Source of the DNA: Methylobacterium sp. J-088
GTDB lineage: Bacteria > Pseudomonadota > Alphaproteobacteria > Rhizobiales > Beijerinckiaceae
Direction: 5' to 3'
Length of the DNA stretch: 64,000 bases
Assembly (NCBI RefSeq): GCF_022829295.1
Contig: NZ_JAKSYH010000057.1
Location: forward strand, 62,001-126,000
Below are positions 18,647 through 27,986 of this stretch, piece by piece. Position 1 is the first letter of the stretch. Each line of letters starts with the position of its first letter. A program made the translations under genes and the position numbers. The notes below the pieces were generated by a model. The model was not told the DNA's origin. It was given only the letters and a program-made list of their open reading frames with translations, and made no database searches.

Positions 18647-18880
18647 GCGATCCTCCCCTCTTCACACCCCCGACAATGCGAACATCCTGGCCGGTTTGGA
18701 AAGGTTCGCAATTCGGCAGTGATGGACCGAGCCTTCTTCAACGGCGAAGGCCCGCACGCCGGGACCGACGGAGTGCAAAAGGCAATCCGAAACGCGCTGA
18801 GGGATCTCGACACGCGGAGGACCGGCCGTACACCGGCCGGGCCTCCCGAATTCGAGTCCGGATGCGTGATTCCGAGGGGG

Positions 18881-19479
18881 TCAGTAGCCGGAGCCGTACG
18901 TGCCGCAAGAAGCCGAATCGTAGGCGCCATAGCCATGCTCGGTGTTGAAGCTGTCATCGCCGAAGCCACCGAGTCCGTATTCGACGCCGAGGCCGAGCCC
19001 CACACCCGCGAGGCCATACCCGAGACCGTGCCCGTAGCCGCGGCCAGCGTGACGGCCCCCGAAGCCCCGCCCAGCCGGCCCGGAGCTTCCGATAACACCC
19101 CGATTTCCGATGACTCCACGGGTCTCGACCCCGCCGACGCGGCCGGAATTACCGAATCCCGCGGTCCGAAGGCCGCCGGTGCCGGTCACGCCGGTTCCGC
19201 CCAACCCTGCGCCGCCCAAGCCAGCGGGTGGAAGCCGCCGAGTCCGCCCGCGCGGGCACCGCCGAAGCCTGCGCCCCCGTGAAACCCGCCGCTGCCAGAG
19301 CCACGCGCATCCGCGCCGAGCGGGTTGAAAGCCACGGCCGCAAGCAATGCAGTCGACACCAATGCCGGATACTTCGTCGAACAACCCAACGTATCGTGTG
19401 ATCGTTGCTTGTCCAACAGTGCTGAACCCGCGTGTATCCGAGCATCATTCGACGCGTGCGTGTCGTTCCGTCGCTGCAC
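18881..19479 (-). pseudogene. Glycine-rich secreted protein, apparent frameshift
   Basis: Two overlapping frames look like halves of one gene. The upstream frame (from the ATG at 19479, or the TTG at 19389) encodes a signal peptide (YPALVSTALLAAVAFNPLGADARG) and then a glycine-rich run GSGSGGFHGGAGFGGARAGGLGG, but stops at 19186. The second frame continues the glycine-rich repeat (GLGGAGLGGTGVTGTGG...GYGHGLGYGLAGVG) to the stop at 18881. One extra C in the CCC run near 19225-19230 would fuse them. Either a real frameshift or a sequence error is possible. Function unknown; probably an exported structural or surface protein. Confidence 0.55.
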
Positions 19480-19533
19480 CGGGCCGACAGCATGGTCGCT
19501 CGAGAGCTCGGCTAAGCGAATCGGACCGGTCGT

Positions 19534-21027
19534 TTACCGGAAGGGCGGTTCGTCGAAGCTCCGCAGCTTGCGCGAGTGCAGCCCGTGCCGGTCGGCGCGT
19601 AGGGCGTCGAGCGCGGCGAGCCCGACCTTGAGATGCTCGGAGACCGCCCGATCGTAGAACGCGTTGGCGGCGCCCGGCAGCTTGATCTCGCCGTGCAGGG
19701 GCTTGTCCGACACGCAGAGCAACGCTCCGTAAGGCACGCGCAGGCGGAAGCCCTGGGCGGCAACGGTGCCGCTTTCCATGTCGACCGCCACGGCTCGCGA
19801 CTGGTTGATCCGCCGCCGCTCTTGGCTGAACCGCAACTCCCAATTGCGGTCGTCGTAGGTGACGACCGTGCCGGTGCGCAGGCGACGCTTGAGGGCTTCG
19901 GCCTGCTCGCCCGTCACGGCGGCCGCGGCGTTCTGGAGCGCGACCTGCACCTCGGCGAGCGCCGGGACCGGTACGTCCGGGGGCACAAGCTCGTCGAGGA
20001 TCCGGTCGCGACGGAGATAGGCGTGCGCCAGCACGTAATCGCCGATGGTCTGCGATTGCCGCAGGCCGCCGCAATGGCCGACCATCAGCCAGCAATCCGG
20101 GCGCAGCACCGCGAGGTGATCGGTGATCGTCTTCGCGTTCGAGGGACCGACACCGATATTCACCAAGGTCGTGCCCTGATGCGTCCCGTCTTCGCCCCGG
20201 GCAACGAGGTGATAGGCTGGCATCTGGTGGCGGTGCCAGGGCGAGGCGGCGATCACCGCCGCCGGGTCGGCTTGCGCGGCCTCGGCCCGCGAGACCGAGA
20301 TCCCGCCCGGCAGGACCAGACGTTCGAACCCTTCCGTACCCGAGGCCAGCCGATCCAGCCCGTGGCGGACGAACTGATCGACGTAACGGTGATAGTTGGT
20401 CAGCAGGATCCAGGGCTGGACCTCGCGCCAGTCGCAGCCCGTATAGTGGACGAGCCGTCGCAGCGAGTAGTCGACCCGGACAGCATCGAACAAGGCGAGC
20501 GGTAGCGGCTCACCCTCGGCGCGGTCGAAGATGCCATCGGCAATCTCGTCGCCCACCAGCGACAGCAGCGGCACCGGGAAATAGGTGGCGAGGTCCGCGC
20601 CGTCGACGGCGCGTCCGCGCGCGTCGAGTCCTGCCTCGAGTACGTAGGGATAGGGAATTTCCTGCGCGCTCAGACCGACTTCGAGGGTGATCCCATAATC
20701 GGCGATCAGCGGCTCCAGCTGGCGGGTCAGGTAGTGGCGGAAGAAGGCGGGATGCGTGACCGTGGTCGCGTAGGTGCCGGCTGCTTGGAGCTTCGCGGTA
20801 GCGCGCCGCACCCGCGGCAGCGGACCGTCCGGACGGTAGCTGATCCGCAATTCGGGGTAGCGGAAGGCAAGGCGCTCGGTGGCGTCCGGGGGCGGCCCCC
20901 CGGCGAGGTAGCGCTCCAGGGCCTGTCGCAATGCGCCGACGGCCCCGTCGTAGAGCTCGATCAAGCGATCGATCGCAGTCCCGGCATCCGCCACGGCCTG
21001 CATCGGCCGCAATTCTCGCTCGATCAT
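19534..21027 (-). CDS. amn: AMP nucleosidase
   Basis: Amn (497 aa) hydrolyses AMP to adenine and ribose-5-phosphate, regulating adenylate pools. The N-terminal AMN domain (about residues 10-180) includes RFAYPELRISY-like sequence and EIPYPYVLEAGLD. The C-terminal nucleoside phosphorylase-like domain has TTLVNIGVGPSNAKTITDHLAVLRPD, the MVGHCGGLR loop and AVDMESGTVAAQGFR. Length is near the usual 480-500. It is transcribed divergently from trmO, whose ATG lies 113 bp away. Confidence 0.95.
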   Translation of the reverse strand: MIERELRPMQAVADAGTAIDRLIELYDGAVGALRQALERYLAGGPPPDATERLAFRYPELRISYRPDGPLPRVRRATAKLQAAGTYATTVTHPAFFRHYLTRQLEPLIADYGITLEVGLSAQEIPYPYVLEAGLDARGRAVDGADLATYFPVPLLSLVGDEIADGIFDRAEGEPLPLALFDAVRVDYSLRRLVHYTGCDWREVQPWILLTNYHRYVDQFVRHGLDRLASGTEGFERLVLPGGISVSRAEAAQADPAAVIAASPWHRHQMPAYHLVARGEDGTHQGTTLVNIGVGPSNAKTITDHLAVLRPDCWLMVGHCGGLRQSQTIGDYVLAHAYLRRDRILDELVPPDVPVPALAEVQVALQNAAAAVTGEQAEALKRRLRTGTVVTYDDRNWELRFSQERRRINQSRAVAVDMESGTVAAQGFRLRVPYGALLCVSDKPLHGEIKLPGAANAFYDRAVSEHLKVGLAALDALRADRHGLHSRKLRSFDEPPFR

Positions 21028-21140
21028 GTCGCCTCCGATCCGGGGGCCGGCTCTACACCGCCGGACGCGGGCGCGCGAGATCCCGGGCTTGCGGGCGGCG
21101 GGGGCTTGGCCGAGAAGCCCCGGAGACAGAGCGAGGTCGC

Positions 21141-21638
21141 ATGAGCGCGGACGAGTTCGGGATCCGTCCCGGGGAGGAGATGGCGAACCTGCCCGCGACC
21201 TTCGATGCGGGCCTCCATTTCATCGGCCGGCTTCGCACGCCCTGGCGGACGCGCTCCGAGTGCCCGAAGAATGGGCTTCAGACCGATGCCGTCTGCACCG
21301 TCGAGGTCGATGCCGCTTATGCGCCCGGCCTGCGCAACATCACGGGCTGCACGCACCTGATCCTCCTCTACTGGATGGATCGGGCGACCCGTGGCCTGCT
21401 GATCCAGCACCCGCGTCATGCTAATGGCCCGCGCGGTACCTTCGCGCTGCGCTCGCCCGCGCGCCCCAACCCGATCGCCCTGTCGGTCGTGGCGTTGCTA
21501 GGCCGACACGGCGACACTCTTCGCGTGCGTGGCCTGGATTGCCTCGACGGCACGCCGCTCGTCGACATCAAACCCTATTACGCCACTACGGATTCCCGCC
21601 CCGACGCCGCCGTCGATCGTGCCGGAGCCGAGCCGTGA
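21141..21638 (+). CDS. trmO: tRNA (N6-threonylcarbamoyladenosine37-N6)-methyltransferase TrmO
   Basis: A 165-aa TsaA/TrmO family protein. It uses SAM to methylate t6A37 in threonine tRNA. Motifs: HFIGRLRTPWRTRSECPKNG at the start, the RSPARPNPIALS core, and LDGTPLVDIKPY near the end. The ATG at 21141 follows GAGCGAGGTCGC and gives a family-typical length; a longer arginine-rich frame upstream is rejected. Its TGA overlaps the GTG of the SGNH hydrolase gene, so the two are translationally coupled. Confidence 0.9.
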   Translation: MSADEFGIRPGEEMANLPATFDAGLHFIGRLRTPWRTRSECPKNGLQTDAVCTVEVDAAYAPGLRNITGCTHLILLYWMDRATRGLLIQHPRHANGPRGTFALRSPARPNPIALSVVALLGRHGDTLRVRGLDCLDGTPLVDIKPYYATTDSRPDAAVDRAGAEP

Positions 21639-22327
21639 GGCGCGTCGCGCTGTTCATCGTCGGTGGACTCGGACTCATGGGGCTCGGAGGTCTCGCCGGC
21701 TGGCGCTTCCACCGACCCGCTGCCGATGCCCGGGCCTACGCGGAGATGCGCCGGATCGCCGTCCAGGTCAGCCTCGACGAGGCGCCGCCCGATTACATGT
21801 TCTATGCCGGTGATTCCCAGGTGGAACTGCAACCCGGCGGCCAACGGCCGTGCGGCCATGACTTCGTCAACGGCGGGATCAGCGGCGCCACTGCGGCCAG
21901 CTACGCGGAATACCTCGCGCGCACGACCTTCACGGTTCTGCCAAGCGTCGCCGCCCTCACGATCGGCACCAACGACATCCTGACGAAGAACAATCCCCAA
22001 TCGCCGCAGCAGGGCCAGCACTTCGAGGCCGCCGCGGAGGCGATCATCACGCGGCTCAAGGCCGTGAGCCCGCGCGTCGTCGTGACCGCCCTCCCCCCGG
22101 TCGGTCGCGAGATCAGCAAGCTCGTCGATGCCGCCGCCGTGGCGGTGTATTCACAGCGGCTCCAAACTCTGTGCGGACGTCTCGGCTGCGTCTACGCAGA
22201 CCCGTTCGCAGCCCTGCGCGACGGTGACAGCGGCTACGCGAAACCCGGTTCCCTGCGCGACGGGCTTCATCTGGCGGCGTTTCGGCCGGCCCTGCAAGCG
22301 CTCGAGCCTGTCCTCTGCCGCCCCTGA
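21635..22327 (+). CDS. SGNH/GDSL-type hydrolase, membrane-anchored or secreted
   Basis: A 230-aa protein starting at a GTG that overlaps the trmO stop (GTGA). An N-terminal hydrophobic segment (VALFIVGGLGLMGLGGLAGW) acts as signal or anchor. The SGNH blocks are visible: YAGDSQVE with the nucleophile serine, NGGISGAT glycine block, TIGTNDI with the asparagine, and DGLHL with the catalytic histidine. Likely an esterase or acylhydrolase acting outside the cytoplasm; substrate unknown. Confidence 0.82.
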   Translation: MRRVALFIVGGLGLMGLGGLAGWRFHRPAADARAYAEMRRIAVQVSLDEAPPDYMFYAGDSQVELQPGGQRPCGHDFVNGGISGATAASYAEYLARTTFTVLPSVAALTIGTNDILTKNNPQSPQQGQHFEAAAEAIITRLKAVSPRVVVTALPPVGREISKLVDAAAVAVYSQRLQTLCGRLGCVYADPFAALRDGDSGYAKPGSLRDGLHLAAFRPALQALEPVLCRP

Positions 22328-22697
22328 GGTGACGCGGTTTTGTCCATCGCGCGGTATCCGCGCATGAGCCCGAGGCGAAATGTTGCAGGTCGGTCGACGA
22401 TCGGCTCCGCAGCCATGGTCCGGCACCCTTGAACGGCGCAACCGCCGGTATGCCGCGCATATCCAACAGATTCGGTGTGGACAGGATCGCCGGCCCCTGA
22501 TCCAGTGAAGCTCGCCAGGCTTCAAGCTTTTTAGAGATGCCGTATTGCATTCGCTCGTATCGCTGCTATCAGCGCATCAGCGTGTTTCGTCCTGCGTCTA
22601 CGGGAGATCAATCTAATTCTTATATGAATATCGATATAGGAACACGTATGGGGTGATTTTAAACACGATAGATAGTTTTAATTGATTTCATAAGTCG
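22328..22697. other. AT-rich intergenic region upstream of the AraC gene
   Basis: About 370 bp with no credible gene. The last 130 bp (about 22560-22695) are strikingly AT-rich compared with the surrounding high-GC DNA, with several T and A runs. This part probably contains the promoter of the AraC-family gene and may be a nucleoid-protein target. Confidence 0.5.
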
Positions 22698-23705
22698 GTG
22701 AATAGTACGTCAATAAGAGTCGAGTGGGCGATGCGGGTGCTATATTCGACCGATCCGGTTGCGGAAAAAGAGCGCTTCCGGCGTTGGCGTGAGACCATCA
22801 TCGAGCGCGTCATGCCGCTCGAGATCTCCGAGGTCGGTCCCGGACCGTTCTCCGGTCGCATCGAGGCGGCCCAGGTCGGCGCACTGACCGTCAACCGGAT
22901 TACGACGTCCGGCATCCGTACGGAGCTGACCAGCGCTGCGATCCGCCGGTCGGAGATCGGCAGCACCATCACCGTCGCGCTGCAGATATCCGGGGCCATG
23001 ACCTTCAGTCAGGCCGATCGCGAGGCCACGACGGCGCGGGGCGATCTGGTCGTGCTCGATCGCCAGCCATCTTCGATTTTGACGCCAGAGGGTGGGCAGG
23101 GCCTCTTCATCGAGATCCCGCAGGAGCGGCTGGAGCGCGTCATCGGGCCGGCCAAGCTCTATTCCCGGACGCGCATCCCCGCCGAGCAGGCCACGACGCA
23201 GCTGGCCGTGCGATACTTCCATCAATTGTTGGAGGTGCATCGAAGGATGGAGGCCCGGCAGGCTGAGAGGATGGGCTCGATCGGCGTCGACATGCTCATC
23301 GCCAGCATCGCCGAGCGCTTGACGCAGGACGTCCCACGCGCCCTTCACGGCACCGTCGTCGTCCAGCGGGCGAAGGCGCAGATCGAGGACACGCTCCACG
23401 ACCCCGCCTTGAGTCCGTCCGACCTCGCGGCAGCCGTGGGCGTCTCCCTGCGCCGCCTGCAGGAACTTTTCCACGAACGCGGGCAGAACATCTCGGATTA
23501 CATCTGGGAGCGCCGCCTCACGGTCGCGGCGCAGCGTCTTCGGGAGCCGCACGCGGCCCAGATGCCGATCGGGCTCCTCGCCTACGCCTGCGGCTTTACC
23601 AGCCAGGCGCATTTCTCCCGACGCTTCAAGGACCGCTACGGCGCGAGCCCGCGGGAATTCCGGATGGACGCGTTCCAGCGCACGCTACGCTCCGCAACCG
23701 GCTAG
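22698..23705 (+). CDS. AraC-family transcriptional regulator
   Basis: A 335-aa regulator. Residues about 40-210 resemble the AraC_binding_2/FeaR-like sensing domain (ITVALQISGAMTFSQADREATTARGDLVVLDRQPS). The C-terminal 105 residues are an AraC helix-turn-helix pair: LSPSDLAAAVGVSLRRLQELFHERGQNISDYI, then IGLLAYACGFTSQAHFSRRFKDRYGASPREFR. The GTG at 22698 is the longest start; the ATG at 22731 is a good alternative. There is no obvious target next door. Such regulators often control aromatic amine or aldehyde catabolism, but the effector is unknown. Confidence 0.92.
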   Translation: MNSTSIRVEWAMRVLYSTDPVAEKERFRRWRETIIERVMPLEISEVGPGPFSGRIEAAQVGALTVNRITTSGIRTELTSAAIRRSEIGSTITVALQISGAMTFSQADREATTARGDLVVLDRQPSSILTPEGGQGLFIEIPQERLERVIGPAKLYSRTRIPAEQATTQLAVRYFHQLLEVHRRMEARQAERMGSIGVDMLIASIAERLTQDVPRALHGTVVVQRAKAQIEDTLHDPALSPSDLAAAVGVSLRRLQELFHERGQNISDYIWERRLTVAAQRLREPHAAQMPIGLLAYACGFTSQAHFSRRFKDRYGASPREFRMDAFQRTLRSATG

Positions 23706-23784
23706 CGCGCTCTCCCACGACAGGGACACCGGTTCGGCGCAAGGGAGTGCATCACAACAACGACCGAAGGAACCACGCGACGGC

Positions 23785-25341
23785 TCATTCCCACTCGATC
23801 GTCCCGGGCGGCTTCGAGGTGATGTCGTAGGTCACCCGATTGATGCCCTTCACCTCGTTGATGATACGGGTCGCGACCCGGCCGAGGAAGGCCATGTCGA
23901 AGGGGTAGAAGTCGGCCGTCATGCCGTCCACCGACGTGACGGCGCGCAGCGCGCAGACATGATCGTAAGTGCGCCCATCGCCCATCACACCCACGGTCTT
24001 CACCGGCAGGATCACCGCGAAGGCTTGCCAGATCGTGTCGTAGAGCCCGGCCTGCCGGATCTCGTCGAGGTAGATCGCGTCGGCCTTGCGCAGGGCCTCC
24101 AGCTTCTCGCCAGTGATCGTGCCGGGGCAGCGGATCGCCAGACCCGGGCCGGGGAATGGATGGCGGCCGACGAAGGCCTCGGGCAGGCCGAGTTCCTTGC
24201 CGAGCACCCGGACCTCGTCCTTGAACAGCTCGCGCAGCGGCTCCACGAGCTTCATGTCCATGCGCTCGGGCAGGCCGCCGACATTGTGGTGGCTCTTGAT
24301 CGTCACCGACGGGCCGCCGGTGAACGACACGCTCTCGATCACGTCCGGGTAGAGCGTGCCCTGCGCCAGGAACTTCGCACCGCCGATCTTCTTCGATTCG
24401 GCCTCGAACACGTCGATGAACAGGCGGCCAATGGTCTTCCGCTTCACCTCCGGATCGGAAACACCTTCGAGCGCGGAGAGGAACATCCCCGACGCCTCAA
24501 CGTGGACCAGCGGGATGTTGTAGTGGTCGCGGAACAAAGCCACGACCTGCTCGGCCTCGCCCAGGCGCAGCAAACCGTGATCGACGAACACGCAGGTCAG
24601 CTGATCGCCGATCGCCTCGTGAATCAGCACCGCCGCGACGGCGGAATCGACGCCGCCCGAAAGGCCGCAGATCACCTTCTCGGTGCCGACCTGTTCGCGG
24701 ATCTTGGCGATCGCCTCCTCGCGGTAGGCACCCATGGTCCAGTCGCCCGAGCAGCCCGCAATGTCCCGCACGAAGTTGCGGATGAGCAGAGCGCCGTGGG
24801 GCGTGTGGGCCACCTCCGGGTGGAACTGGACCGCGTAATAGTTGCGCGCCGCGTCAGCCACCGCTGCAAACGGGGCGTTCTTCGAGATCGCCACCGTGGT
24901 GAAGCCGTCCGGCAGCTTGGTGACCCGGTCGCCGTGACTCATCCAGACCGGATAGGTCTCGCCCTTATGCCAAACGCCCTCGAACAGGGGGCAATCAGCC
25001 AGGATCTCGACCTCGGCCCGCCCGAACTCGGCGTGATGCCCACCTTCGACCGCACCGCCGAGCTGGGCCGCCATCGTCTGCTGACCGTAGCAGATGCCGA
25101 AGACTGGGACGCCCGAATCGAACACCGACTGCGGTGCGCGGGGCGAGGCCTCGACGGTCACTGATTCGGGGCCGCCGGAGAGGATCACGCCCTTCGGCTT
25201 CTGCTCGCGGAACGCCGCTTCGGCCTTCGTGAAGGGCACGATCTCGCAGTACACACCCTCCTCCCGCACCCGGCGGGCGATGAGCTGCGTCACCTGGGAG
25301 CCGAAATCGACGATCAGGATCTTGTCGTGGTCGGTGTTCAT
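23785..25341 (-). CDS. guaA: GMP synthase (glutamine-hydrolysing)
   Basis: GuaA (518 aa) converts XMP to GMP using glutamine and ATP. The N-terminal glutaminase domain has Cys84 (GICYGQQ) with His174 and Glu176 (FHPEVAHT). The ATP pyrophosphatase loop SGGVDS is at residues 228-233. The C-terminal dimerisation domain ends with the conserved [28 protein letters not shown] tail. Full length and a single gene. It is convergent with the AraC gene. Confidence 0.98.
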   Translation of the reverse strand: MNTDHDKILIVDFGSQVTQLIARRVREEGVYCEIVPFTKAEAAFREQKPKGVILSGGPESVTVEASPRAPQSVFDSGVPVFGICYGQQTMAAQLGGAVEGGHHAEFGRAEVEILADCPLFEGVWHKGETYPVWMSHGDRVTKLPDGFTTVAISKNAPFAAVADAARNYYAVQFHPEVAHTPHGALLIRNFVRDIAGCSGDWTMGAYREEAIAKIREQVGTEKVICGLSGGVDSAVAAVLIHEAIGDQLTCVFVDHGLLRLGEAEQVVALFRDHYNIPLVHVEASGMFLSALEGVSDPEVKRKTIGRLFIDVFEAESKKIGGAKFLAQGTLYPDVIESVSFTGGPSVTIKSHHNVGGLPERMDMKLVEPLRELFKDEVRVLGKELGLPEAFVGRHPFPGPGLAIRCPGTITGEKLEALRKADAIYLDEIRQAGLYDTIWQAFAVILPVKTVGVMGDGRTYDHVCALRAVTSVDGMTADFYPFDMAFLGRVATRIINEVKGINRVTYDITSKPPGTIEWE

Positions 25342-25438
25342 CGCGGGCGATTATCCGAAGCCCGGGGCGCGCGCAACGCGCACCCCCCATGCGGGCTGGG
25401 GATCGCGGCGCAAGGCGCGCGCCAGGATAGTCGCGCCT

Positions 25439-25858
25439 TCAGTCGAAGTTGCGGACCTTGGCCGAGCCGCCCAGGCTGATGGCAGGCTTCGCCGGCGCGC
25501 CCGCGAGGCTGACCTTCTTCTGGCCCGGCATGGTCTTGGCGCGCAGCTCGGGTGCAGCGACCGGTGCCGGCTTGGACGGCTTCAGATGCGCCTGGCCGTG
25601 AATGACCGAGCCGATCTCGCCGGCAACGCGAATCAGGTCGTCCCGGTCGCAGGAGCGGGCGACCTTCAAGCCGAGCTTGTGCATGTGGCTCTTGCCGTAA
25701 AGGTAGGTGGCGAGCTGAGCGCGCTTGAGGGGCTCGATCTGCTCGAGGATCAGCGGCAGGTCGAAATCGTCGGCACGGTACACGGAGCCCAGGACTTCGA
25801 GGCTCACGGGACAATCGACTTCGGGCTCGGCGCCGCTCGTCGGGTGCGATTGTGTCAT
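25439..25858 (-). CDS. Hypothetical protein (139 aa)
   Basis: A 139-aa soluble protein with no family I recognise. Residues 15-90 look folded (VSLEVLGSVYRADDFDLPLILEQIEPLKRAQLATYLYGKSH), and the C-terminal 45 residues are low complexity, rich in Ala, Pro and Lys (KPSKPAPVAAPELRAK...). Codon use matches the neighbours. Its ATG overlaps the stop of the upstream secreted hypothetical by 4 bp, so the two genes form a translationally coupled pair upstream of guaA. Confidence 0.65.
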   Translation of the reverse strand: MTQSHPTSGAEPEVDCPVSLEVLGSVYRADDFDLPLILEQIEPLKRAQLATYLYGKSHMHKLGLKVARSCDRDDLIRVAGEIGSVIHGQAHLKPSKPAPVAAPELRAKTMPGQKKVSLAGAPAKPAISLGGSAKVRNFD

Positions 25859-26250
25859 GGTTGCCTCTCGGGGATCGGTGGATCGGGGTCGTCGGATGCA
25901 ACGGGGCCGGGGTCGGTTTCAACCCCTATTCGGACCGTGAGGTTCGCCACTGCCCCCACGGGTGGCGCGGCCGGCGCGATGGGGACCGGCTCGCCCGTGG
26001 GCTTCCAAGCGGTGAGGCATCCGGTGCAGACAGATCCGATCACCGCTCGGGCATGAGCCTGCCGGCGTAGCCACAAAGCTTCCCGGGCTGCGCGTGCGGC
26101 CTCGGCGTCCGCGATGGGACGGATGCGGAGGAAGAGCGGCTCCTGCGCCATCGTGGGGGCCGGAACCAGCATGAGCAGTCCGAGCACGGCCAGGATGAGG
26201 CGACCCAGCCTGTACGACCGTGTCGATGCCGGCGCAGCAAGACTGGCCAT
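25855..26250 (-). CDS. Secreted hypothetical protein (131 aa)
   Basis: A 131-aa protein with a signal peptide (LGRLILAVLGLLMLVPAPTMA-QEP, cleavage near residue 35). The mature part has an Ala/Arg-rich helix (ADAEAARAAREALWLRRQAHARAVI), then a CTGC motif followed by a proline-rich tail. The two cysteines in VCTGCLTAW could bind a metal or form a disulfide. No family is recognised. It overlaps the next gene by 4 bp. Confidence 0.62.
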   Translation of the reverse strand: MASLAAPASTRSYRLGRLILAVLGLLMLVPAPTMAQEPLFLRIRPIADAEAARAAREALWLRRQAHARAVIGSVCTGCLTAWKPTGEPVPIAPAAPPVGAVANLTVRIGVETDPGPVASDDPDPPIPERQP

Positions 26251-26412
26251 GCGTCCCTCTCGGCCGAACCAAGCGCGAAACGTCGCCCCGTAAGGTAAAC
26301 CAGTGCTTAACGAAGCCGCGGCTCAGGCGCGGCCGCAACGGGTATGTCGCGGCCGGAACTTCGGCCGCCGGCGTCGGTAGAACCAGGGGCGGACCGAACG
26401 AAGGACTGCCCC

Positions 26413-26499
26413 ATGCCTCAGATGTTCGATTGGATCTTCGTCGCCATGATGATCCCCGTCCCGGCCTATCTGGTCTGGGATTGGATGCAGCACCGGTAG
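26413..26499 (+). CDS. Putative 28-residue membrane peptide
   Basis: A very short gene with an excellent ribosome-binding site (GAAGGA ending 8 nt before the ATG). The 28-residue product starts MPQMFDWIFVAMM and then continues IPVPAYLVWDWMQHR: a single hydrophobic helix of about 18 residues flanked by tryptophans and a charged end. It is divergent from the hypothetical pair at 25439-26250. It resembles small single-span regulators of membrane complexes in size only; function unknown. Confidence 0.55.
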   Translation: MPQMFDWIFVAMMIPVPAYLVWDWMQHR

Positions 26500-26576
26500 G
26501 TTGCGGATCCCCGTCATGACCCTTGGCTGCTCGCTGGTTTTGATCGCAAAACCGGCGGCCGTTGTTTCGAACCTGC

Positions 26577-27944
26577 TCAGGCTGACGGAGCCGCGCGCGC
26601 TAACGGCGCCGAAGATTCGACCGTCTCGCCGCTCTCCGTCTCACGGGCGGTCCGGCGCCGATCCTGCGCGTGGCCGAGCCAGAGGCTGTTCAGGAGCCAC
26701 GCAGCGGAGAGCGGGATCGCCGCCCCGGCGATGCCGGTGCTGCCCAAGCCCAGCCCCTGAATCCCCGTGAAGGACCACGCCCCGATCTGGTCGCCCAGGC
26801 GATAGACCACCGTGTCGATGAAGCTCTTCGCCTTGTAGCGGTCCTCCCGCGGAACGACCGTGAACAGCACCTCCCGGATCGGCCGGGCGATGGCGTAGTT
26901 TCCCGCCCGCCGAAGCACCTGAAACGCGACGATGACGCCGATCGTCGGCCAGATCGCGAGCGCCGCGAAGCCGAGGATGCTGAAGGCCGGCAGGATGGCA
27001 AGCGTCAGGGCCACGCCGAGCCGGTTCACGATCCGGCCGGTGAGAAACAGCTGCACGCCGAGCGTCAGGACGTTCACCGCGAGATCGACGCTCGCGAAGA
27101 AGGCCGTCTGCGCGCCGCGATCCGGGAAGCTGCGCTTCGCGATGCCGGCCTGCTCGAAATACAGGAAGGTCGAGGTCACTGAGAACAGCAGCAGAAACAG
27201 CGAGATGTTGAGGAGATAGGGGGACGCGAAGGTTCGGGTCACACCCGCCAGCACGCTGCCGCCGATCGTCCAATCCTGATCGCCCTTCTGGGTCGTGCTG
27301 CTGCCTGGCACCTCGTGGAGCTGGCTCGATAGAGCCGCCAAGCCGCGCATGCAGAACACGGCGACTTCGAGGAGCGCCACGGCGCAGAGCATCAGGCCCC
27401 AGGTCGGGACATTCTTGGCGAGGACCGCCGTGGTGGCCGAACCCGCGATGGCGCCGAGCGTCGCCCCCGCCGCGATGAAGCCGAACAGGCGCCGACCCTG
27501 CTCGTTCGAGAAGACGTCGACGATGGTTGCCCAGAAGATCGAGACGACGAAGAGATTGAAGATCGACAGCCAGACGAAGAAGACGCGGCCGATCCAGATA
27601 TTCCATTCCGGCGGGGCGAGGTACAGGACCAGCGCGAAGGCCAGGATGTTGGCTGCGAAGAACCGGTAGGTGATCGGCACGAACCGCGCCCGCGGCATCT
27701 GCTTCACCAGATAGGCAAAGGGCAGGTTCAGGCAGAGCATGCCCAACAGGGTCGCGGTGAACAGCCAGGGCAGGTTCTCGATGCCGCCCGCCACGCCCAT
27801 CTGGTCGCGGATCGGGCGCAGCACGTAGTAGGCGGCCAGGATCGAGAAGATATAGGCCCAGGCCCAGCCGAGCGCCCGGCCTTCGCCGGGCTTCACGTCG
27901 ATCAGGCGCGCGAGCGGACCGCGGTGTAGATCCGGATCAGGCAT
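26577..27944 (-). CDS. MFS/NTP-NDP exchange transporter-like permease
   Basis: A 455-aa protein with about 12 membrane helices. Its features fit the ADP/ATP translocase-like (Tlc/NTT) branch of the major facilitator fold: LARLIDVKPGEGRALGWAWAY followed by YYVLRPIRDQMG near residues 40-50, and late helices around RPIREVLFTVVPREDRYKAKSFIDTVVYRLGDQ. Free-living alphaproteobacteria carry such genes, usually annotated simply as MFS. The substrate is not known; nucleotide transport should not be assumed. Confidence 0.8.
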   Translation of the reverse strand: MPDPDLHRGPLARLIDVKPGEGRALGWAWAYIFSILAAYYVLRPIRDQMGVAGGIENLPWLFTATLLGMLCLNLPFAYLVKQMPRARFVPITYRFFAANILAFALVLYLAPPEWNIWIGRVFFVWLSIFNLFVVSIFWATIVDVFSNEQGRRLFGFIAAGATLGAIAGSATTAVLAKNVPTWGLMLCAVALLEVAVFCMRGLAALSSQLHEVPGSSTTQKGDQDWTIGGSVLAGVTRTFASPYLLNISLFLLLFSVTSTFLYFEQAGIAKRSFPDRGAQTAFFASVDLAVNVLTLGVQLFLTGRIVNRLGVALTLAILPAFSILGFAALAIWPTIGVIVAFQVLRRAGNYAIARPIREVLFTVVPREDRYKAKSFIDTVVYRLGDQIGAWSFTGIQGLGLGSTGIAGAAIPLSAAWLLNSLWLGHAQDRRRTARETESGETVESSAPLARAAPSA

Positions 27945-27986
27945 GAACGCGCCCCGCCTGGACGATGGCTTTGTACCCGCATCGGT

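Noticed and set aside
22113..22550. 145-codon minus-strand frame over the end of the SGNH hydrolase gene
   Set aside because: Overlaps a supported plus-strand gene, and the translation is arginine-rich without domains.
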